From the NCBI RefSeq assembly GCF_017498525.1, contig NZ_CP071796.1, positions 2,604,001-2,668,000 of the forward strand: 64,000 nt of DNA, written 5' to 3'. The notes beneath the pieces were generated by a model, which was not told the DNA's origin, ran no database searches, and saw only the letters and a list, made by a program, of their open reading frames with translations. This document shows positions 7,391 to 15,800 of the stretch, one piece after another. Origin of the DNA: Ottowia testudinis. Lineage in GTDB: Bacteria; Pseudomonadota; Gammaproteobacteria; Burkholderiales; Burkholderiaceae_C. A program made the position numbers and the translations under genes. Position 1 is the stretch's first letter. Every line of letters starts with the position of its first letter.

Positions 7391-8554
7391 ATGACCGACC
7401 TATCCAAAGTCACCTGCATCGAAGACCTGCGCCTGATGGCCAAACGCCGCGTGCCGCGCATGTTCTACGACTACGCCGACAGCGGCAGCTACACCGAAAG
7501 CACCTACCGCGCCAACCAGACCGACTTCGCGCCCATCCTGTTCAAGCAGCGCGTGGCCATCAACATGGAAGGCCGCAGCACCGCCACCACCATGATCGGT
7601 CAGCCCGTCAGCATGCCCGTGGCCATCGCGCCCACGGGCCTGACGGGCATGCAGCACGCCGATGGCGAAATCGCCGCCGCGCGCGCCGCGCGCAAGTTCG
7701 GCATCCCGTTCACGCTGTCCACCATGAGCATCTGCTCCATCGAAGACGTGGCCCAGCACGCCGGCCCCGGCTTCTGGTTTCAGCTGTACGTGATGCGCGA
7801 CCGCGACTTCATCGAGCGCCTGATCGACCGCGCCAAGGCCGCCGGCTGCACCGCGCTGGTCATCACGCTCGATCTGCAAATCCTCGGCCAGCGCCACAAG
7901 GACATCAAGAACGGCCTCTCCACGCCGCCCAAGCCGACGATTGCCAACCTGATCAACCTGGCCACCAAGCCACGCTGGTGCTTCGGCATGCTGGGCACGC
8001 CGCGCCGCAAGTTCGGCAACATCCACGGGCACGTCAAGGGCGTGACCGACATGAGCAACCTGGGCGCCTGGACGGCCGGCCAGTTCGACCCGCGGCTGAA
8101 CTGGGGCGACGTGGAATGGATCAAGAAGCGCTGGGGCGGCAAGATCATCATCAAGGGCATCATGGAGCCCGAAGACGCGCGCCTGGCCGTCGATTCAGGC
8201 GCTGACGCGCTCATCGTCAGCAACCACGGCGGCCGGCAACTCGACGGCGCGCCGTCCGCCATCGCCGCGCTGCCGGCCATCGTCGATGCGGTCGGCAACC
8301 AGATCGAAGTGCACATGGACAGTGGCATCCGCAGCGGCCAGGACGTGCTGAAAGCCTGGGCCCTGGGCGCCCGCGGCACCTACATCGGCCGCGCCTTCCT
8401 GTGGGGCCTGGGCGCGGCGGGCGAAGCCGGCGTGAGCAAGGCGCTGGAGATCATCCACAAGGAACTGGACACCACCATGGCGTTCTGCGGGCATACGCGG
8501 ATTGGGACGGTGGATCAATCCATCTTCAGGGCCGGGACGTATCCGGTGACGTGA
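7391..8554 (+). CDS. lldD: FMN-dependent L-lactate dehydrogenase
   Basis: A 387-residue alpha-hydroxy-acid dehydrogenase. FMN-binding and catalytic signatures are visible: PVAIAPTGLTGM, FWFQLYVMRDRDF, LVITLDLQILGQRHKDIKNG, IIIKGIMEPEDA and the catalytic His/Arg motif VSNHGGRQLDG, then DSGIRSGQDVLKAWALGA. It oxidises L-lactate to pyruvate at the membrane and feeds electrons to the quinone pool. Lactate is the likeliest substrate, but other 2-hydroxy acids are possible in this family. ATG 7391 is chosen for its AGAGGAG site 7 nt upstream. An integron-like remnant begins about 135 bp after the stop. Confidence 0.88.
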   Translation: MTDLSKVTCIEDLRLMAKRRVPRMFYDYADSGSYTESTYRANQTDFAPILFKQRVAINMEGRSTATTMIGQPVSMPVAIAPTGLTGMQHADGEIAAARAARKFGIPFTLSTMSICSIEDVAQHAGPGFWFQLYVMRDRDFIERLIDRAKAAGCTALVITLDLQILGQRHKDIKNGLSTPPKPTIANLINLATKPRWCFGMLGTPRRKFGNIHGHVKGVTDMSNLGAWTAGQFDPRLNWGDVEWIKKRWGGKIIIKGIMEPEDARLAVDSGADALIVSNHGGRQLDGAPSAIAALPAIVDAVGNQIEVHMDSGIRSGQDVLKAWALGARGTYIGRAFLWGLGAAGEAGVSKALEIIHKELDTTMAFCGHTRIGTVDQSIFRAGTYPVT

Positions 8555-8690
8555 ATCGCTGGCAACCTGCCTCGCCATGGATCAGCGGCGCTCGGGGCCG
8601 TGGGGCGGGTTCAACTGGTGAAACGTTCAGTACAAACGAAAATTGTTATGGCAGGCAAGGAGTTGCACCTTGAACCGGCGAAGAGACAGT

Positions 8691-8740
8691 ATGTGGGGAT
8701 AAAAGTTATTTCCACATCTGAGGGATAAATCAAAGTTAGG
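8691..8740 (+). other. attI-like integron site (copy 1)
   Basis: The segment ends in ATAAATCAAAGTTAGG, which matches the A-rich simple site of integron attI (CAAAGTTAGG), with the crossover G at 8735. A near-identical sequence lies on the opposite strand at 29134-29183: by eye 41 of 49 positions match, with the last 22 before the crossover identical. An internal TGTGG/CCACA pair frames the region. No integrase gene is adjacent. Confidence 0.6.
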
Positions 8741-8759
8741 CTGTTTTGGGTTTTCAGGT

Positions 8760-8975
8760 TTGAAACACTGTGCCGCAAACAGCGCCCCCAGTGTGCAAGC
8801 GGTGTTCAGAGCCTTTTTGTTTTACAGGCCGCGTAGTTATTGGGCGTTGTTGAATCACTGTTTTCAGTTTTATCATTTTGCTTGTTTGGGCGGTCTGCAC
8901 ATCAAGCGCTGTTTATTATTCAAAAAGTTGCAGGAGCATTCGGGTTGTGCCAAGGTTGCGCTTCTTCTGGCCTAA
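8760..8975 (+). CDS. Hypothetical gene-cassette ORF
   Basis: A 71-residue ORF from TTG 8760 to TAA 8973-8975, located between an attI-like site and an attC. The stop codon lies inside the attC R'' box (GCCTAAC), exactly as in the two cassette ORFs at 28055 and 28693. The product is rich in aromatic and cationic residues (FRAFLFYRPRSYWALLNHCF) and matches nothing I recognise. The DNA is more AT-rich than its neighbours, which fits a foreign cassette. Coding status is uncertain because no strong ribosome site is seen. Confidence 0.35.
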   Translation: MKHCAANSAPSVQAVFRAFLFYRPRSYWALLNHCFQFYHFACLGGLHIKRCLLFKKLQEHSGCAKVALLLA

Positions 8976-9046
8976 CCCGTCGGTCAAGCGGACGGCCTTC
9001 GGCTTCCCTCCGCTGCGCTCCGGCGCCGCTTACCTTCAACGTTCTC
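8970..9046 (+). other. Integron attC recombination site
   Basis: R'' GCCTAAC (8970-8976) is followed by L'' GGTCAAGCGG (8982-8991); the other side has L' CCGCTTACC (9026-9034) and R' AACGTT (9038-9043). L'' pairs with L' except for one unpaired C, the extrahelical base typical of attC bottom strands. The central arm contains GGCCTTCGGCTTCCCTCCG. The R' box is followed by CTCAC instead of AGGC, so this is the end of the array. Confidence 0.8.
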
Positions 9047-9055
9047 ACACCAATA

Positions 9056-9532
9056 TCACACCCACCGCCTGACCTGCCCCGCATAACGCTCAAAATCCGC
9101 GCCAAAGCGCTCCCGCAGGATGCGCTCCTCCGCCTCGATCTGCAGCTTGTTCAGCAGCCACACAAACAAAGGCAGCGCCACCCACGCCGCCGCGTTGCCC
9201 AGGTAAACGCCCCAGCCAACGAGCACCAGCAGCATGCCCAGGTACATCGGGTTGCGGGTGAAGCGGTAGATGCCGGTGGTGACGAGGGCGCTGGCACGCT
9301 GGGGCGCCAGGGGGTTGACGGTGGTGCCGGCGCGGCGGAACTGCAGGGCGCCGGCCAGCGCGACCCCGCCGCCGGCGAAGGCGATGACCAGACCCACCAG
9401 CGTGGGCACCGACCAGGCGGCCGTCGGCCACAGCTGCGCTGACGGCACGGCGCGCGCCAGCACCCACATCAGCACGCCAATGGCCAGGTCGATGACGGGC
9501 GGCGGGATGCGGTGCTGCAGCGGCTTCAGCAT
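9056..9532 (-). CDS. Isoprenylcysteine carboxyl methyltransferase-like membrane protein
   Basis: A 158-residue protein with four hydrophobic segments and the C-terminal signature of the ICMT/PEMT superfamily: TGIYRFTRNPMYLGMLLVLVG followed by IEAEERILRERFGADFERYAGQVRRWV. Members are integral membrane SAM-dependent methyltransferases. Bacterial relatives mostly have no known substrate, so only the class can be stated. Its stop codon lies 9 bp from the end of the attC site, and a palindromic repeat sits upstream of its start, between it and the DUF349 gene. Transcription is opposite to the cassette. Confidence 0.8.
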   Translation of the reverse strand: MLKPLQHRIPPPVIDLAIGVLMWVLARAVPSAQLWPTAAWSVPTLVGLVIAFAGGGVALAGALQFRRAGTTVNPLAPQRASALVTTGIYRFTRNPMYLGMLLVLVGWGVYLGNAAAWVALPLFVWLLNKLQIEAEERILRERFGADFERYAGQVRRWV

Positions 9533-9552
9533 GCGCGGTCTTCAGGCGTACC

Positions 9553-9620
9553 AAACGCTATGACAACCATAGCTGCCTGCGCTTGATGTACCGCGACGCG
9601 CGGCCGATTTCGTTGAAAAA
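9553..9620 (+). repeat. Family A palindromic repeat
   Basis: The copy reads GCTATGACAACCATAGCTGC, then CTGCGCTTGATGTACC, and later CGGCCGATTTCGTTGAAAAA. The left and right arms are recognisable; the CAAGCGC arm is decayed. It lies between two minus-strand genes. Confidence 0.6.
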
Positions 9621-9646
9621 CCGGCCACGGCGCGCGGGCCACGCGC

Positions 9647-12600
9647 TCAGGCGCCGCGCAGCAGGCCCTTGAGGGCGTTCTGCAGGCGACGGGCGGTGGC
9701 TTCGTCGTGCGGGGTGGCCAGCACGGCGGCGGCGTCCTGGCCCCAGGTCTGGGCGGGGGACGGGTCGTTGCGGCGCGTGAGCAGCTTGAGCTGCAGGGCG
9801 CGGCGCGCGTCGAGCTGGTCGGCCGGGGTGGGCACTTCGGCGGCCATCTCCAGCCGCAGCAGCGATTCGGCCGCCTGGTCGGCGGCACCGGAGCCGCTGC
9901 CGATGGCCTGCGTCCACGCGGTGCGCACGGCGGGGCTGACGGCGCGGCCGAGTTCTTGCACGCTGGGCACCTGGTCGGGCTGGCGGGCAGACCAGGCACC
10001 GAGCAGCTGCGTGAGCGCCTCGCCGTGCGCCTGCGCGGCCAGCTTGCGCAGCTGGGCTTGCGCGGCTTCGACGGCCTCGCGCTGGGCGCGGAAGGCAGCG
10101 TCGCCCAGGCGCGGGCCGCGGTCTTCGCGCGGGCCACGGTCACCAAAACGGCCGCCGTCGCGGTCGCCGAAACGGCCACCACGGTCACCGCCCGGGCCGC
10201 CGCGCGCGTCGCGGCCACCGGGGCGGCCGCCACGGTCGCCGAACTTGCCGCCGCGGCCGGCCGGGGCTGCTTCAGCGCGCTTGGCGCCGGGGCGGTCGTC
10301 GCCGCGCATGGCGATCAGGGGTTTGGCGGGCTTGGGGCGGGGGCTGGAGCGGCGGGGGCGTCGGCGGGGCAGCGCCCTCGCCTGCTTCGCCTTCAGTGGC
10401 GGCCTCGGCCGGCGCGGCACTTGCTTCGGTTTCCGGAGCTGCTGGCGCTGCTTCGGCAGGCGCTGCGGCCTGTTTTTCTTCAGAAGCCGCAGCGGCGGCA
10501 GCCACGGCCTGGCCGCGCGTGGCGGCTTCGAGCTGGGCCATGGCGGCGCGGATCTTCTGCGCGTCGCCGCTGGCGTTGGCGGCCTCCAGCGCCTTGGCGG
10601 CGTCGAGCACGGCGCGGTCGTGCGCGCTCATGGCGGACTGCTGGCGCTCGCGCTCGGCGCCCTTGCGGTTGAAGGCCTCGTCGATCGGCTTGCGGAAGGC
10701 GTCCCACAGCTTCTGCTCGTGCTTGCGGTCCAGCGGCACGGCCTGCGCCTCGGCCTGCCAGCGCTGCTGCAGGGCGCGCACGGCGTCGATGCGCAGTTGG
10801 GGCGCGGCGCCCAGCTGTTCGGCCTCGGCGATCAGCGCCTGGCGGCGCGCGGTGCTGCGCTTTTGCGCGGCTTCCAGCGGGGCGGCGGCGGTGTGGATGG
10901 CGTCCTTCCACTGGGGTTGCAGTTCGGCAAACTGCTTTTCGGACAGGTGGCCGGCGTTGCGCCAGCGGTCGGCGAACTGGTGGATCTGGCGGTTGAAGGC
11001 CTTCCAGTCGGCGCCGTCGCCCAGCGCGGCCTGGGCGGCGCCGAAGGCCTTGACCTCTTCGATCAGCGCCAGGCGCTGCGCGCGGTGCTCGGCGGCCTGG
11101 GCGCGCACCTGGGTCAGCCACACCTCGACGTGCTGGTGCGCGGCGTTGACGGCGCGGTCAAAGCGCTTCCACAGGGCGTGGTTGGGCGCGCCGCCCTGGT
11201 CGGCGGTCTTCCATTCGTCGCGCAGCTTGCGGATGGTCTCCTGCAGCTTGCGGCCGCCCATGGCGGGCACCAGCTCTTCGTCGGCGGCAGGCGCGGCATG
11301 GCGGCCGGCGGCTTCGTTGCCGTGGGCATCGGTCGACGAGGCAGCCACGTTTTGGCCGCCGGCGCCCGCTGCATCCGGGGAGGCAGCTGCGTTTGCAGCA
11401 GCGGCAGCCTGGGCGTCTTCCGTCACGCCGGCTTGTTCGGTGGCGGTGGCTTCGTGGGCCTGGGCATTGGCGGGCGTGGCCGCGGCATCGGCTGGCGATT
11501 CAGCGTCGTTTTGGGCTGTAGCGCTTGCCAAATCATCGCGAGCAGCTTCTGTTTTTGTAGCACCCTGAACCTGGGCGTCTTCGGTCAGGCCGGCTTCTTC
11601 GGTGGCGGCAGCGGCTTCGTGGGCCTGGGCGGCCGCGCCCCTGGGCTTGCGGCGCACCAGCAGCGCTTCGGCGCGCGCGACGAGCTGCTCGCGCACCTTG
11701 TCGGCGCTCCAGCGCTGCCAGCCTTCCAGCTCGCCGGCGCTGACCAGGGCGGCGTGCACGCGCGCCTCCAGCGCGTCGTCGATCAGGCGGCCATGGGCCT
11801 TGAGCGACTGGCGCAGCGCCTGGGTGGCGCTGTGCATGTTCTTGGTGTGGCCGGCGGCCACGGCCTGTTCGAGCAGCATGGTGCCGGCTTCGACGGCCTT
11901 TTGCGCGGCGGCGCGCTGCTCGGGGTCGACCTTGGGGCGGGCGGGCTTGTCGGCGGCGGGCGCGGCGGCAGGCGTTTCGCCACGCGCGGCACGGATCTCG
12001 TCGGCCCACACGGGCACCGGCGGCAGCGGCGGGGCGGCATCGGCGGCGGCGGCGGCCACCTGGCCCAGCGCGGCGCCAAAGGCGTCCCAAACGGCGGCCA
12101 GCTGGCTTTGCGCGGTTTCGAGTTGGGGCGGGTAACGCACGTCGACGCTCAACCAGTGCGGATCGGCCAGCAGCAGGCGCGCCTGCGTGCGCCATTGGCC
12201 AACGTCGACCTCCAGCCCGGCCTGCTGCGCCTGGGCGTCCTGCCAGGGTTTGGTGGACAGCAGCTCGATGCGCTGCGCCAGCAAGGCCGCGGCTTCACGC
12301 TGCACCATGACGCGCTGCTGCAGGTCTTCGACAGTCTTGATGCGCAGGGCCAGCTGCGCGCGCAGGCTGGACAGCGGCTCACGCGAGAGCGGCGCGCCGG
12401 CCTTGGCGGCGTCGCGCTGCCAGGCCAGCGCATCGGCGATGTTCAGGCGCGCCGCTTGCAGCAGCGCCAGCGCCTTCGATTCCCATTCGGCGGCCACGGC
12501 CTCTTGCCCCTTGGCGCGGCGCAGCTCGTCGAGCTTTTCGCGCAGCGCCTTGGCGGCGCCCTTGTCCTTGGATGAAAGCTCCTTGAACACGTCCTGCATC

Positions 12601-12779
12601 TGCTCGGGCGTGGGCTCGGTGGCCAGCCAGTCGCGCACACGCTGGGCACGCTCGCCCGAGGTGGCGGCGCTGAACACGCCGCCGGTGAGCGCGTCGAGCG
12701 GATGGGCCTCGGGCGCCTTGGGCGCGGCGGCCTGTGGTTCGGGCTGCGGGTCTTGTTTGTCGCGGGAAAAGGGGAACAT
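9647..12779 (-). CDS. DUF349 domain protein, apparent frameshift near 10330-10385
   Basis: The upstream ORF (ATG 12779) runs to 10272, but the family-like continuation changes frame in a C-rich tract and ends at 9647. Before the shift the protein is largely helical and charged, with repeated W-x(n)-F/W units typical of DUF349 (for example LRDEWKTADQGGAPNHALWK, RWQAEAQAVPLDRKHEQKLW). After it, in the other frame, come KPAKPLIAMRGDDRPG, a Gly/Arg/Asp-rich linker (GGKFGDRGGRPGG-type, RNA-binding in style) and a helical C-terminus. The junction region is Pro-coding (CCCCCG runs), so a sequencing indel or a true mutation are both possible. A family A repeat is in frame at residues 405-425. The function of the family is not established. 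Confidence 0.7.
11505..11565 (-). repeat. Family A repeat in frame inside the DUF349 gene
   Basis: On the coding strand it reads ACAAAAACAGAAGCTGCTCG, then a decayed core, then TTGGCAAGCGCTACAGCC. It encodes GATKTEAARDDLASATAQND in the Ala-rich linker, closely like the insert in the DUF748 protein. Confidence 0.75.
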
Positions 12780-12888
12780 GCTGTGCAAAGGAGGGAAGTC
12801 AGTGGCGCACGCCGCACCGGCGTGCGCTCAGGGTGTATTTTCGCCGGTATTTGGGACTGCGCTGGCCCCCGGCGCCACGGCGGCCCAA

Positions 12889-15800
12889 TCAGCGCATGGT
12901 CAGCGCCAGTTCGGCACGGGGTGACCAGGGGCTGGCGGCCGCCGGTGCGCTGGCGGCGCCAGCGGGTGACGTGGCGTTGGCGGGCACTGTCGCGCTGGCG
13001 CGCGGCGCGCCCAGGAACAGACGCTCGGGCGGCAGCTTCTTGGCCGCCAGATAGTCCTTGACGGCCACGCCGCGCTGCAGTGCCAGCTGGCGCATGGCGT
13101 CGTCGCCGACGTCGATGTGGGCCAGCAGCAGCGCTTCCATCTCGGGCACTGGCAAATCGCGCGTCATGCCGATGGCGTTGCGCGGCTTGCCGGGCAAGTC
13201 GGCGCGGCGATAAAGCTGGCGCAGCAGGCGCGGGTAGTCGGCGTCCGCCACGCTGGCGGACGCGGCGGCAGATGCAGCATCCGTTCGGCCGCTGGCGCTT
13301 GAGGGGTTTGCGGCGGCAGCTATCTTTTCTGAAGCAACCTGCGACGCGGCGGGCAGCGGCGCCGAGGCCGCGGCGGCTGGCGCGGCGGCGCGTTGTTCGG
13401 CCGCCACCATGCTTTTGAGGCGCTCGCGCTTGTAACCGTCGCGCTCGGCGGCCAGGCTGGCGGTGCCAACCACCGTGAGCTTGAGCTGCGGCCGGTCGAG
13501 CAACGCCTTGGCGACCTGGTCGAGCTGCTCGCGCGCCTTGGGGCTCAAGCTGGCGCTGCCGGGCGCGAAGGCGACGTTGGCCATGTCGTCGCCGCCCGCG
13601 CCGCCGCCCAGCGCACGCGCCAGCAGCGTGAAGGGCGCGGTGATGGCGCGCCCGATCAGGTTGACGATGGCCTTGACGATGATCGGCCCGACCGAGAACT
13701 GCGGGTCGTTCAGCGAGCCGCTGATGGGCAGATCGAGATCGATCACGCCCTGGCTGTCGGCCAGCAGCGCGGTGGCCAGCTTGACCGGCAGGCTGGCGGG
13801 CGCGCCGGGCACCGGCTCGCCGAATTCGAGCTGGTTCAGCACCAGCTTGTTGCTGGCCGTCAGGCGCCCGTCGGGCTGCACCACGTAGGCCACGTCCATG
13901 CTGAGCTTGCCGCGCTCGATGCCGTGGCCGGCGTATTTCACCGCATAGGGCGACAGCGGCGGCAGCTCCAGATCGGTGACCTTGGCCTTGATGTCCAGCG
14001 CCAGCGGCTTGGCCAGCGGGTTGAGCTTGCCATCGACCTGCAGCGCGGCGGTGCCTTCGGCGCGGCCGGTCAGGTTGAGGTCGGCCATCTGCGGCGCGCC
14101 AGCGGGGGCGGCGGAGCTGAAGGCGCTTAAAGCCCCGTTCAGCTCGGTCAGATCGGCCGAGTAGTTGGGCCGGATGAAGCGGTCTGAAAACAGCACCCGC
14201 CCGCTGGCCATGCGGATCGGCCCAAAGCGGACGACCGGCGCCAGCGGATCGTCTGGCGATGCTTTCGGGGCGCCCGCGCTTGCCTGGCTTGCGCCAGAAG
14301 CTACTGAATTGATAGCTTCGCCATTGTTTTCACCGGCTGCCGGCGTGCCCGGCGGCGCGGCAGGCGCCGGAGCGGACGCGGCCGATGCCGCGGCGGGGGC
14401 GCCGTCCTTCGACTTGACCACGTCCTGCAGGTTGATGCGGCCATCGGGGTGGATCACCAGGCGCGCATAGAAGTCGGACAGCAGCGTGTCCTTGACCTCC
14501 ACCTGCGGCGCCTTGCCGGGCTCCAGCTGCACATCGATACCACCCAGCTTGAGCAGCTTCCAGCTCAGCAACTCCTCGCCCAGGCCGCCGCCGCGCACGC
14601 TGGGGCGGGCCGAAGGCGCCAGCGCGGCCTGCGACGCGGCGGCCGCCTCGGCCGTGGTGACGCCGCCCCGCGTGGCGGACGCCACCGCCGCCGGCGCCGC
14701 GGCGCGCGGCCCATCCGACGCCACGGCGCTGCCGGGCCGGCTGTGGGTGCGCAGCTCTTGCACGCTGGCGTCGCCGCTCACGCGCAGGCGCGGCCCGGCG
14801 GTGAGCTGCGCGAACGCGACGTTGCCCTTGAAACTGGTGTCGGCGCGCAGGATGTCGACGTTGAGCGCATCGCCAAAGTAGGGCTCGAAGGCGTGCACGG
14901 GCAGCCGTTCGGCATCCACCGCGCCCTGCGCCGTCAGCGGCGTCAAACCCACGCTGCCGCGCCACGACAGGCGCCCGGGCTCGGTGCGGCCGCTGGACAG
15001 CCGCGCGCTCAGGTTGACCGGAATCGGCGTCTTGCTGTTGGGATCGACTTGCTTGGCGTCGATTTGGAGCTGGCTCAGCTCGGCCTCGACCGTACCGGGC
15101 ACGGCGGCGTCGCGCCAGCCCACGGTGCCGCCGGCCAGCGCCAGCTCTTTCACCAGCAGCTTCCAGGGGAAGTCCGCCGCCGGGCCGCCGCTGGCCTTGG
15201 GCTTGGGGGTAGCAGCAGGCGGCTGGCGCAGCCAGGCCTGGTACATCAGGGCCTGGTCGGCGCCGCGCTCGACCACCACGCGCGGCGTTTGCACCGCGAG
15301 CTTGCCCACGGTGACGGCGCGGCCGCGCAGATCAACCAGCAGCTCGGCCACGTCGATTTGGCCGATGCTGGCCAGCGGGCCGCCGCCCTTGCTGGTGCGC
15401 GCCGTCCGTGTTGGCGTGCCGCGGCCGGCTGGCGCATCGGCCAGCATCAACTGGCGCAGCGTGAGCCGCTCGGCCGCCACTTTCAGCTCGGGCGGCAGGC
15501 CTTGCGCCTGCGGCGGCGCCCATTGCAGGCCGACGTGGGCATCGAGATCGCCCGTCAGATGCGGCACCAGGTGCGGCGCCAGGTAGGGCGCGGCCAGCGC
15601 CAGCGGCAGGCCGGCGACGCGGGCGTTGACCTCGGCGCCACGCGCGGCGGCGGTGCCCTGAAACTCGATCGACGGCGCGGCCGCGACCGCACCGGATGCG
15701 GCCGCTTGGGGCGCGGCCGCTGGCGCCATGCCGGCATGGCGGGCCTTGCGCGCAGCGGCCGCGCGCGGGGGCGCCGAGCCGGGGATCGGCGGCGTCAACC

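Noticed and set aside
8840-9442. 200-codon plus-strand ORF across the attC
   Set aside because: It runs through the attC and antisense to the methyltransferase gene; the composition shifts abruptly, so it is not a real gene.
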